Of a stretch of DNA of 64,000 nucleotides, positions 49,901 through 61,716 are shown in pieces (positions within the stretch are counted from its first letter, which is position 1; each line of letters opens with the position of its first letter). This stretch comes from Calliopsis andreniformis (taxonomy: Eukaryota; Arthropoda; Insecta; Hymenoptera; Andrenidae), in contig NC_135064.1 in NCBI RefSeq assembly GCF_051401765.1, positions 29,052,001-29,116,000 on the forward strand, read 5' to 3'. Made by a program: the position numbers and the translations under genes. Below the pieces are notes generated by a model that saw nothing but the letters and a program-made list of their open reading frames with translations, had not been told where the DNA came from and made no database searches.

Positions 49901-52900
49901 TCGTTAAAAGCTTTTCCCATTCCAGTCGCGCTGCCCGACCCTTTTCAAAGCGCGCAAATGAACGTCATGGAAATTTACAAACTCCACCGCCCAGACCACT
50001 TTAATCCCCAAAGTCGAAAATCTCTGAACTGCTCTGGGCATATACTACCGATTTCTACTGTTGTCGTGATTGCTGTAACCAGTGACGATACGTCGTCTTT
50101 GGTAATAGCGGATTGCTGTAACAGATGAGAGAAAGGAAACTGAAGAAGGTGGGAAATACAGTAGAGGGGTAGCGTGATAAAGCGGGAGCTGGTGGGAAGA
50201 ATAAAATGAGTCCCTTTTACTTGGTATTTATTTAGAATTTGCGTGAAATGGAATCCTTCTGTTACGAATATATTGCACACGATACCGTTTCATCGACTAA
50301 AAGGGTTAGCGATTAGCTATTAGAGTTACAAGCTCTAATCCATGCGTATCCAAGAGAATCCAGAAAGAAATGACCAATCGCACAAAGTGCGATACTAACT
50401 ACATCAAATTAATACTCGTGTCCTTTGTAATGACTTGAAACTATAGAGGTTCACACATTGTAGAGGGCTCCCTTTCCCTCGCATTAGAGCAATTACTTAA
50501 CTAATGGAGCCTCTTCGGTGAGCCGCAGTTAGCGCAGGGTGAAAAAAGAGAAGGAGAAGCGGTGCCTGGAGGGATATCGGTGTATCGTGGATCGAGCGTG
50601 AGCCCCCGTATTTTTGCGAAAATAGCACGTTGCACCTGAAGCACGAGAGGTAATTACAATAGCACGTTGTAACACCCAGCTTCGAGTATTGTTATCACGA
50701 TGATCCGGCCACCCCTTCTACCTTGTAATTATTCAGCCGGCGCAGTACACGCCAGTCTATAGTCATTGAAATTAAAGCTTTTTGCATTTTCAACGGCGCC
50801 TCGTTAATCCGTCACGATGACGGCTTTGTGGCGCGTATTTAGCAATAAATTGCACTGAGCTACACCGTGCCGAGGCACGATTTCATCGAGGACTAAGGTG
50901 CCCAGAGGCGAACCAGCCCTTTTAAAGTCCAACGCGAAATGATTCGCCTAGAATTAATCCCTTTCTACGTTCGCGTAACCCCTTCTGCCAACTAACTTCA
51001 TCACAGATTTCCAGTTATTTAGTTGACTAATCTTTCAAGATATTTAGCTGTTCAATGAAAATTTTATCTTCTACTTGTTATTTGGACAAGACTGTATCTA
51101 GCTTGTGGTTATACCTCGGTGTTGTAATGTATCCTATAGGTCCCTACGATGTTACACACGTCGAGAACAAACAGTGGAAGAAATTGTAGAAACTCTACGG
51201 TCCCTCGAGTTAAACTTAATGGCATTAAATCAGACCGGAAACGGCTATCGGGCAAGTTCACTCGCGTCCCATTCTCGTTACATTCGAGAAACTTGTAAGC
51301 TCTCGCTAAACGAGACGTCCTTTGGTAATGGCACGAGCTTTTAACGACTAAAAAGTAAGTATCGAGATTTTCGTATGTTTCGTGTTCTGTGCATTTTATT
51401 CGTTCCTGAAAGTAGCGCAACGTCGTCTGAACAGAATGTCATTGAATTCTGGAACAAATATGTCCTAGACGTCATTTCGTGGGAAACTGAAATAAAGCAC
51501 GAGCTCTTCTTTGAACAACTAAAATCTACCTTCAGAGCATTGTGACGACGATAGAACATCAATTCTATTACGCATCCATTTCCTTCATTTCTTTCCTATC
51601 ATAATTAATTTACATTGTAAATTCGATTAATACAAGCAAACAATAAAAAAAGAACACGAATAGGGAAATGAATTATGCACGGAATAAAGCGAAGCCTCGG
51701 AGGTACAGAGAGAGCGAATTACTGACAGGAAGTAATTCGTTTGAGGAAACAGCGTTATCGTGGAAGTCAACTACGCCGGTAGCGTTTATGGCAAATAATT
51801 TCCTGCGGTTGTCTCAAGTTCTAAGCGGTTTGGGCGCACCTATTGCGATGCGTACGATAAAAGTAACGCGAGGTACGGTCCGGAAGAGGCTGTAAAAGTA
51901 AACGGTGATCGTTTCGGCCAATCGTAGATCCTTTCTCTCAACAAATTCGCAACAAGAAAAGAGAATACACGCAGTAATAAAGAATTGACTTCGTTCAAAG
52001 TGGATATAGTATTTTTTCGCTAGAAATTTCGCTGGTGAAACTTAGCGAAAATCTCATTTTCTGATTTTCTGATTTTCTCATTCTCATTGTGTCATTCCCA
52101 TTTAACTTTCCTCTCATAAAATTCTGAGATGAAAAACCTAAGTATAAGTATCCCTGTGGGAAAATATTAGGGAGAGCCAAAGAAAATGTTCCCGCGCAAC
52201 GAGAGTAAATAAGAAATGCAAAAGCAACGGGAGTGAAATACTAAGGACAGAAGACCACGAGAGGAAAGATTCAAGTTACAGGTAACAATGGCTACTATAC
52301 ATATTTTTAATAATAATCGCACGCAGTGAGTGGTGCAAGTTACATCAACTGTAAAACATCTTTTACAAAACATACCTCGTACCTTTAACTATGATAAATG
52401 CTTGATATCGTAGTCTTTGCTCTAAATCTTTAGATATTAATTTGGTGGAAGTATAGAATTTGAATTTTGATTAAAATTTCATGTAAATTATTTCAATTCT
52501 AGTATAATTGAATTGAATTGCTATTAGATTCTTCTCTGTCCACGCATTACTTCCACACTGTCGAATGATTGGTGAATTCACTTGGGATCCACAGGACCAG
52601 TGATTCATCAATGTCCATGGCTATTATTGAAGTCCGGGTAAACCGATAGCAGCAGAAAGAGAAATGAAACAATAGATCTGAGTCGTACGCAGGAAATCTA
52701 GGACTTTGGCTCCTTTCGAAAGGAGAAAAAAGAAAAAGTCGTCTATGATAGGTCTTCGAAGGATAACGTCAAGGATCGAGCAGTGCCTTACGAAAGCGAG
52801 TCACGAACAGGGCCAATTATCGCGGAAGCTAATGAAGCTATTGCTCGTGAAAAGAAATGAACGAAGAGAAATCACTGGAACTTGCCGCTCCCGTCTTTCG

Positions 52901-55900
52901 CGCTATCTCTTCCTCTGCTTCAATCGTTATCTATCAGAGTCGATTCCTTTTTTCTTCCCCCTTCTTGCGACTTTTACCTTCGAGTTCTTCTTCTCGCTAG
53001 TCGTTAACTCTTTCCCGCTTAATTTACTACGAGGAGAAGAAACACCGAAGAATTGGGTCTATTTTAGGAGCTCGTTTGAATGCCTTGGTCCATCGAAGTG
53101 CGGCTGATGCATACGAATTTAAACTTACACTCCTCTGCAGAGTTACGTACAAAATGGCTTTCCAATCGTATCGAGATCCTGCCAATTTTTCCCCGAACGA
53201 ACGTTCTTGGGTTGATTCACAATTTTCAGCAGCGCTTCGTTTACCCCCAAGGATACGGTGATTTTCAACCCGAAATTTCTACCCGTCTACGAAAACGTAT
53301 CTCGAAGGAGTTCAGTTCTCATGACGGTGCCAAATTGCGTCTACAAATCGTAAACATTCTCGTCATTTACTCTATAATCCTGTTTCTCCAATTCCCAAAA
53401 GGAGCTTCACTTCTTTTAATTAATTTCGAAATATTTCAGAAACGGGTTTAACTAAAACACTGGACGAAAGTAATCGATTTTATTTCTTTATTCGACTCTA
53501 CATGTACATACATATGTATGTTTGTACAATTATAGATTCGTATCGTGCTCTGTCACGTTACAATGTACACAAAGAGGAAGATTATATACGTTGTGAACGT
53601 AATACTGTATTGGCAATAATAATCTTTGCTGATTTTCCAGCATTTGCTACGAATGCTGGAAAATTTCTTCAACAACTCAGTCGTTATATTGTTCTATGCA
53701 ATATGCTTTGAAAACAAATGATCAAACTTTCTTTCGTGCCCGATGGTCAGTGAAATATATTTGCCGTACTTATAACCTACAGATGTTTGTTTTCCACTTA
53801 CTTATTGAAACGAATAAAGGTCATGATATTCTCGTTATGCCGATTTTGACGGCGTTGATTCTACATTGCATTAAATCTGTCCTATCATTTCACGCGCTAC
53901 AAAAACTAATCTAGCTCGTAAAAACGGAATACAGCTCATAAAATTGTTGCACTTAAGGCAACAACTACGACCAGATTACTGTATCCTCATCTTCCGAGTA
54001 AAATTTCCTCAAAATTAATAGACCGTTCTATCAGATAGGTACGAAGCGTACGGTTCGACGTTGTTCTCGGTGATTGTCGTTCTGACGTTTATGTTACCGG
54101 AAGATTCTATGCTCTCGCCCTCTCGCTTTGTTTCTCTCGTCGCTCGATACGCGGTCGCTTACTTGCTCGCATATAATTACGTTGCTGGAATAATAACGTG
54201 CTTTCCTTTCATGTACCCGTCGTCGCGTGTACGATTAAACCGCCGATACGTGCTTCATTGCCGCGATATCTGTTCGGTTATAAAGTCTACGGCGATAACT
54301 CGCCCCTCTTCAGCTTTGCCGTTACCCTGCCGTCACTAAACTCTGATGTTCGTATGATAATTTTCTTTCCGACACCTTGTACAACTCGTTCAAACGAGAA
54401 AAAGGTTTGCCCTTTTCTCGTCAAAGAGAAAAATTTCTTACTAAAAATGCAATGCATTTTACTGGCAACTAGTTAATCAGGACATCAGTTGACAGAAAAC
54501 AAGTAAAGAGTTTGGGTAATGATCTTACCAAGAATGGTGAGGTAAACGATGTAACTGATTGGTGGAGTGGTTGATACTTGGCATTCATAGATACCCGCGT
54601 CCTTCTGCTGTGCATATCGTATTCTAAGCGTCCATTCGTTCGTTTCTGGATTGTACAAAACGTCAAATCGCTGGTCAGTGGTATACGTGTGACGTCCAAC
54701 AGCCAACAGATGAATGTCCCGATGTCTTATCCATGTTATCTGCACATAGATAATCGAATCTTTCAACGGTCTTATTCCATAATATGCATAATATGTTAAG
54801 AAGCTCTCTTATATTAGAAGCTCTCGCTTCTAATATAATACTTGTGAGAATTACGTAGGCTGAAGCGTTCATCCCATATTTCGTTCAAAAGACATTTTAC
54901 GAGCGAAACAACGTTGCCGTGAAAAAGTCGTATCTGAACATAATGTACAACGAGAAGCATGTTCCATTACCTATGTTTCGCTTGACACGTTCGTTGTTGG
55001 TTTATTACCTAGCTAGCGCATTCGCTTCTTTACAACTTTGGATCATACAACATTTACTTCCCCGTTTCGTCCTCCTCATCGTATTCTGCACCCAGATCCT
55101 TATGCTTATGCGTCATCCCTTCTTCACGGATATAATCTACTGTTTATCGAATTCTTTTATTTTCTATCAACCTCGTATAACACGTTTAACACGTATTTCC
55201 AGCTAATTTACAGGGTAAGAAAAAGCGAATTTCCGGTTGCCATTATCTCACATATGCTTTAAGCAAATTTAAGCCGATGTCGCTAAATTTTCGAATAAAC
55301 TTTCCAGCGCAGCTGACACTATTACTGTCTAGTTAATTCTTCATTCTTCGTCTGCAATCTACTCTTCAAGAGAACGCCCCTTTTAGCTTCATGAATTTAA
55401 TCCTCGGAATTATCGCGTCAACAACACGCATACAATTTTCATGCGATATTTTAGAAACTTTGCTGCCACATTTTCTAGTTATCATTCAGAAATGATAATT
55501 ATAGTAATAGCTGATTGGTTAATCTACTGGCAGGCAAAAAGGTCAACAGTGGAATGGAATATGATTTCTATTGAGCCGATAGGTAAGCAAACTGGCGAAG
55601 TCCCAGGTAGAAGGGCACAAAACGATATAAGGCAAGTTCAACCGATATCGGGAACTTCTCGAGATCGTTAGTTAGAACGGAATCTAATCGATGATCCGAA
55701 GAGTCGTCATAACACTAGTAACCTCCGTCATTTCCCCTGTGCGAACCGAACCGAACCGAACCGAACCGTCCCATAACGACCGTCTCGTGGCTTAAACGGC
55801 AATTTCAATCGTTTTTATCGGGCGTAATTTAACAGATTACATGCGACTGTTCGAGCTGCGGCCAAGCAATCATCGTGAGCTTGTGTACGCGATTCGCATA

Positions 55901-57858
55901 CAAATCTGGAGGATCGAAACCACGGTCCATTCATTACGATCAATTCATTAGTATCTCTTCTAATGCTCTCTGTACAACCAGTATTGATTTCTCAGCCCTC
56001 TTTTGTCAACAAAGAAACGCAAATTCTTTCTATTGTTTTACCATTCATTCCAGGTAATGATATACAACGTAGGCTGTTTAACAATAATATAATTGTTAAT
56101 AAGTATATACTAGAATTGGAATTATTTCTTCCTTGTAAAAATACGGAACACCTCCTCTTCTCTGAATATTAATATTTTTCTCGTTATTAGTATTATGTAC
56201 GCAATGAATTAAAACGTCGCATTCACCGATGGATTTGATCGATGGATGGGATATGATGGACGGGAATGCAATTTTGTTACTCTTATATCTGACACCGGTC
56301 GTGAGATCTATTACCTACAAATGAAAAATGTGATTATTGGTTTCGAAATATCAATATGCCTACTTGGCTCGATACCACTTTTCTTCGAATTATTCGCTTC
56401 GAATGATTCGATAGGATACATGTATATTTGTAGTTGCTCGGAGAATGCCGCGTAGAAAAGTAGCGAATTCTGTAGTCGGCAGAGAGAAGCAATAATTCGT
56501 AAAGTAAAGACAATTCGGCGAGCAGAGGTAGGTGGGAGCAATGGCAGGTAAACTTTTCGTCGCGGAATGTCGCTCGTTTTTAGAGGTTCCCGTCGCGTCT
56601 ATGCGATGCTTTCGTTCGCTGCTTCGAGACTTTATGTAATTTCCTCGCCGTCGAGGAAATCTCAATTTCACTCGCTGCATCGCGACATTATACGCGCGAA
56701 CGCGGACGTACGATATCAACGAAACATTATTAGCCGGTGCACACGTAGCTGAACGAGCCATGCGCCTGAACACATGTTTTGCATAGAGATGAGTTTTGAG
56801 ATTAAAAATGTAACGCACATTTTCTCTGGCGCGTCTAAACTATGGGATACTCGGACCAGAGCTTTTTCTTTCTCTGGTTAATTTATGTAATCATTCGCAA
56901 GGGTCTTTCGAATTGAGTGAAAAATTCATTCAATGAATAAGAAATCGGAAGAATCTTTTTATCTTAGCTTAAGTTTGTAACGTAACCGAAAGCGAAGTAC
57001 CCCCAGGATAGTTGATAGGATCAGAACTCGCTATCACACCGTGAAACGATGCCCAAAGTTAATTAACCAACCGCTCGAAACTCAGACCCGGTCCGATAAC
57101 TGCATAACTGGAATAATCGTCAGTTGCTTTTCAACGTACTTAATCCTCGAGGGATCTGGACCCTTCTCTCCTCTCCCGTTCCCTCTTCAACTCAGTTATG
57201 AAACAGGACTATAAATACGCGATCGTTGCAATATTTCGTTGCCATTACCATTTCTGTAATTCCTCAGTTAATTATATGCAGCGAAACGTTCTGTTCGTCG
57301 AGCATTATATTAGGGAAATGTTGGCGGTCTGTTCGGTTTTCGTCCAATGCACGTATTTCGTCTAATTCAGCAATTTTATTATTCAGCTTATTCGAGGAAT
57401 TGCACGCTTGCCATGCTAACGAATTCGATGATCCAGCACACCAGATGTTTCACGTCCCGTTTATTGACTATGCTGGTCATGCGCACAGATTTTGAGAATC
57501 GACGTTTACGCGTAAAGACAAAAGCTTCGGATCTGTGCTCGTTCATCGACTGTAGATAGATTCTAAGCTTTCGGAGATTCTACTTCAAACTAAAGGGTAG
57601 AAAGAGTTATCCTTTTTATGTCTACCCTATATATCGTGATTTCAATATTTTCCAAAAACATATATAAATGGTTAATTGTAATAATACTTACGGTTTTGTC
57701 TCCAAGGTTTTGTACTCTGCAGACGAGCTTAACAGTCTCTCCAACAAGACTGGTTACGTTCGAAGGAAGCGTTGTATTAAAATAAGGTTCTTTTTCTAAC
57801 GATTGCCATTCCTCCAGAGTATGGAAATCCAACAACTGAGTACTCTGTACAGCTTTCT
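42892..57858 (-). CDS. Dpr-type two-immunoglobulin cell-surface protein (partial)
   Basis: Four minus-strand exons, 57858-57692, 54739-54529, 43903-43776 and 43060-42892, join in one frame of 224 full residues. Ig domain 1 starts near PYFNTTLPSNVTSLVGE, with cysteines in KLVCRVQNLG and YECQVSTTPP and the core Trp in ITWIRHRDIHLL; RHTYTTDQRF and DAGIYECQ are Dpr signatures. Ig domain 2 has NLTCLVKN, VIWSHNQ, PRGGISLVTE, DSGLYTCEPSNAHP and ends VHIVNG. In flies, Dprs bind DIP proteins on other neurons and guide synaptic partner choice. Missing here are the signal peptide (beyond 57858) and the C-terminal membrane anchor (below 42892). Which of the many Dprs this is cannot be told from the window. 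Confidence 0.93.
44084..44101. repeat. Poly-T run of 18
   Basis: Uninterrupted T run on the plus strand (poly-A on the minus strand, the sense strand of the Dpr gene). No upstream AATAAA or flanking duplication marks it as the tail of a retroposed copy. Confidence 0.95.
45496..45521. repeat. 13-bp direct repeat ACGGGCATGGATR
   Basis: Two tandem copies differing at the last base, followed by a truncated third (ACGGGCAACG). Confidence 0.88.
53632..53664. repeat. Hairpin, perfect 13-bp stem, 7-base loop
   Basis: ATTTTCCAGCATT, loop TGCTACG, then the exact reverse complement. It lies in the large Dpr intron. The stem is shorter than a typical microRNA precursor. Confidence 0.88.
54529..57858 (-). 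CDS. Dpr exons: Ig domain 1
   Basis: Exon 57858-57692 gives a short N-terminal stretch (KAVQSTQLLDFHTLEEWQSL), two N-glycosylation sequons (NTT, NVT) and the first half of the domain. Exon 54739-54529 gives the second half, from ITWIRHRD to VYLTIL. The junction is phase 0 inside NLGDKT|ITWIRH, as in other Dpr genes. The intron is 2,952 bp and carries a perfect 13-bp-stem hairpin at 54809-54838. Confidence 0.93.
54809..54838. repeat. Hairpin, perfect 13-bp stem, 4-base loop
   Basis: TTATATTAGAAGC, loop TCTC, then its exact reverse complement. It is 70 bp upstream (minus strand) of the acceptor of the second Ig-1 exon, so it would form in the Dpr pre-mRNA close to the splice site. Confidence 0.9.
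55746..55765. repeat. CCGAA pentamer, 4 copies
   Basis: Four exact CCGAA units, with degraded units on both sides (GCGAA, CCGTC). In the Dpr Ig-1 intron. Confidence 0.93.
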
Positions 57859-60122
57859 CTGTAATCAAAAGAAGATCAACCTGTTTCATAGAAAATCCAT
57901 TGTCTCATTCCTCACAAACGTTCTTTCTTATTCATTCTCTTTTGATATTATCGTGGGGTGCGATTACACGTGGCTAGCAAGAAGAATCCTGTAATCTTTA
58001 GAAAGGTGAAAAAAATGATTTCCATTGAAGTGAAGCGAAAGTGAAGGGTCAAAGTGTACGCGCATGCTAGCTGCTACACTGTGCACAGGAGAGAGACATT
58101 TCTAAATAGCGTGCATTTTCTTAGATTCGTTTATTTTCAGTTTTTACGTAGGTAGGGGGGAGCGGTAAAGGAAACGCAAACCTTGATCGTTCGCGAAACG
58201 TCCATCGGCAGAAAGAGGAAAAACGTTGGACGGGAAAAGCCAATTACAAATCTAATTGCGTATAGACCTGCAGAGAGGTTGGAATCCGTGCAATTTATTC
58301 GAGTAATTTCGAATTGGACAACGGTGGTGGGGCCGGGTGGCGATCACTTCAGAACGCATGAATATCCGAATGGTTCTCGCGAACCGGAGTGGCTCGAAAG
58401 TAGAGGATGGTCCTGCACTGCGGCAAATACGATCTCGTTCGCAGGAGTGCCCGTAACGCGTGCGTTTACACTGGCTGCAACAGCCCATCCCCGCGTACGC
58501 CACACTTTTCGGCTTTTGGCATTCATTCCAGCTGCTCGAGAGCCGCGAAAGATATTTCGCCTCCTGTTTTCCCTTCCCGCCGCAAACCTACACTTTTTAC
58601 CGATTTTAAACGATCAGGCGCTGACAAGATTTCGCGTCGCTGCCCTTATCGTCTTTGCAAGCAATCGAGTAGAACGGAGGTAACTACTTGCTTGAAATAG
58701 GTCACTTCGACAGATAACGTGTATACCATGTCCGTTTGCCCTAAAGACGTTGGCTGCTTACGAAGCGCGTGTTTGTCGATCGAGATTCGAATCGCAATTC
58801 CCACTGAAAGATTGGGTCAATACGAACATCCCTGTGTTCTCTGATGGATAGCGGTGTCCTTTTCCTTTAATATCACGGTCTCTGTAACGAGCATCTTCTA
58901 ATGCTTTCTACTAATCTTTTTGACAATTTTCACATTCTCGTAGAATGTGTAATACGAACGCGCGAATGGCATTGGTTTAAATGTGCTTTTTATTTTGCAA
59001 AAACTACATGTTACAATCCTTTGAGAAAGTTAGACGTTGGAACCATATTTGTTGTTAATGAAGTTGGATACCCATGAGAGGATCAAATTATTTGAGAGTC
59101 CAACATGCGGCAAGAAAGAAAAGGAAAGAGAAAGGATGGTAAGCTTGTGCGGTGACGTTTTGCAAACAAGCATTTTGCAATTTCATTCGTTGAAACAAAG
59201 ATTCGCAAGGCAGATTTTTAAATACGCTTTTTCCCTCGGTTTATTTTCCTCTCTGTGTTTTCAATGTGAAATGTTTTTTACTTCGTTTCAGTAGGTCCTT
59301 GCATGAGATCACTCAGTCGAGACTCACTTCCGCGCTCGAGGAAATATTTTCTCGTATCGTACTCACGACAGCTTTAATGGTTAGTTGCTTTCTAAACAGC
59401 TATACAATTTTTCGTTCTATTAGATATCTAGCACATATTTACAACATGGCACAATTCACTACTCGAATTTTCTATCAAAATGTATATGTTCATGTTCGTG
59501 CTCTCAAGGGTGTTTGCTCTTTTCATTAAAATGTTTCAAGGGCACAGAATTCGTAAATATCATTTTAATTTCACAATATAGAACTCAGCGAAGAAGAAAA
59601 ATTCCGGTAGAGGTTGCACACGGTAGGGAGTAGCTAAGCACATATTTAGTTCTATCATTTAGTCGTGCGAACTCTTTAGAAACGATGCGATATTTAACGC
59701 GGTAAATTACCGCGACATGTTTCATCGGGACTCAAAGTAGCAGTTTCGTGAATCAGCTTTTCCTGTCGCAAGATAAATTGCCCCAAGCATAAAGATAGGA
59801 AAAGTTAAACGTGTTGATGATAAGTCTTTAATCGGCGGGAGGGCACGCAGCTCGTTTACTATACGATGAGCGATACGTTTCATTAAAGTGTTAATTACCT
59901 AACCGGTTGTCACTGCGAACGAGTCAACATCTTTTCACCCTCTCCACCTTACTATCCAGCTTCAACTTATCCTCCGATCTTACCTACTGCCCTGTCTTAC
60001 GCTTATCGTATTGGTGTCTTACACTTATCGCATTTGATACGACTAACAATCGTTACGTCTGCATTCCCCGAAATTCACTGTTTCCACGCACTGTTTCCCC
60101 TCACACAACAGAACTGAGCCTA

Positions 60123-60152
60123 ATTAGCCTAATACGAGCGTATTAGGCTAAT
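60123..60152. repeat. Near-perfect palindrome, 14-bp arms, 2-base centre
   Basis: ATTAGCCTAATACG, centre AG, then its exact reverse complement. Such a long arm with almost no loop favours a cruciform or a palindromic insertion over a stable RNA hairpin. Confidence 0.93.
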
Positions 60153-61240
60153 AATAATTTCTCTGAATTACTTCAAATATGAGACATGTATTCCGTTGTC
60201 GTTAAGGCGACTGGATATTTCCTAGCCCAGAGTACGATGAACGTGACATCTTAGCGAACTCCATACTCTCTAGCGAAAAATATTACGTCGCGTTTGTTTC
60301 ACGAGCTATCGCGCTTAATCGCGAAATCGCGTGAAAAAGTAAATCACCGGACCACGGAATTTGGGTTAAGAATATTTATCTTTGAAATTGCACCGAGACG
60401 TCAGGAAACCTCGCTGTGCTGCTGGGTACACATTTATCACGCTAAAAGGGTTAAAACGCGAAGAAGAGAAAGATATAATGTACAACGCTCCAAGATATTT
60501 ACTGTAATAAGTTTGCTAGAGCTTACACTGAATCGAACAAAGACTCGCAAATTAACTCCTTCTCTTCTGAGCTGGTTCCATGCTTTTAAGACTGCTTCAA
60601 TTATTTGCGCTGCTCCCATCTCCTTCAGCTATCGCCGAATCGTTTTCAGGTTACCTCAGAAGAAACTACTTTCCACGCAAACCTAAGGATTTAACACATT
60701 TCTAGAAGTAGTTCAGAGAGCTTCAAAAAATAGGAAAAGAAATTTCAAAATCAAACACTCTTTTTGAAATACTGAAAGAAGATTCTAATTCAAAATTCTA
60801 GCGTCCGAATTTCTGCATCTGACAACACATTTATCTTCCGAGAGCCAGTTTGCCTTTGCTGCAACAAGACAATAAATTGATGTATTACATAAGCATACAG
60901 CTTGTGTTTTATGCAAACTTAAACTTTAGATCAAACTATAGTTGGTAAGTTTCGTTTGAACCCTAATATTTCAACATGATTATGATTGCGCAAGAGCAAC
61001 TTGCATTTCAACTGGATAGGGTTAATATTTGACAAACTGATTACTTTCTTTGAAGTATGAAATAGGTATTCTTAAAATTTATGACACTTCACGAGAACTG
61101 TTTGACGTTAAAATTTCCAGAGATTCAAGCTGCGTCGCACATCGTTTCTCTAGAATTAAGTACAGTGAAATGAGCCGGGAAGCATCGTTATTAATGACAT
61201 ATCTCATTTAACAGTTTCCACCGCGAGTAATCCCACGTAA

Positions 61241-61365
61241 ATGAGATGGTCCGCGGAACTTTGAAGGTTTGTTAAGACGGTGTACGGTACTTGGCGGTGT
61301 TACTAAGATGGTCTGTAGAAGTTGGAAGTGTTAGTGGAGGTGGCCTGTAGGACTCGCAACGACTG
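61241..61365. repeat. 31-bp degenerate minisatellite, about 4 copies
   Basis: Copies start at about 61241, 61273, 61304 and 61335. The clearest two begin TAAGACGGTGTACGG and TAAGATGGTCTGTAG and end GGTGTTAC and AGTGTTAG. The plus strand is G-rich within each unit. Confidence 0.8.
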
Positions 61366-61686
61366 CTCGCGTAGTCCGGAGAATTTATAAGCCAGAGAAG
61401 TGTCTCTATAAATTTTTAAGTAACCAACTTTCCTAAGAAGAGAACTTATGTCTGTTATACATAAATCGATATTGAACGAATACTTGTCTATTTACTTCAC
61501 TTCCTTTTTTACATTTTTAACCATAAAACCATGAATGCTGAAGATAAATCTGCGCAAAGATCTGCTGAAAAAATCAGATGCAACAGACACATAAATATCA
61601 CAGCTTCCACTCTTTAAAGCTTCGAAGCAAATTTCGTGTGAGAAACTTGTACTAGGGTAAAGTAAGTAAATCGTATCGATACTTCT

Positions 61687-61716
61687 CAAAAGAAAAAAGA
61701 AAAAAGAAAAAAGAAA
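61687..61716. repeat. AAAAAG-type heptamer repeat
   Basis: About four units of AGAAAAA in tandem. It yields a Phe-rich minus-strand frame that mimics a signal peptide. Confidence 0.85.

Larger units (their letters stand above)
43904..54528 (-). other. 10.6-kb intron of the Dpr gene
   Basis: Large intron between the two Ig domains. It holds an 18-base T run (44084-44101), a 13-bp direct repeat (45496-45521) and a 13-bp-stem hairpin (53632-53664). Open frames on both strands overlap and lack motifs. No nested gene was recognised. Confidence 0.7.

Noticed and set aside
58183..58683. Open frame of 166 codons on the plus strand in a GC-richer patch
   Set aside because: Several overlapping frames on both strands are open here because the patch has few A/T-rich stop codons. 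No motif supports any of them.
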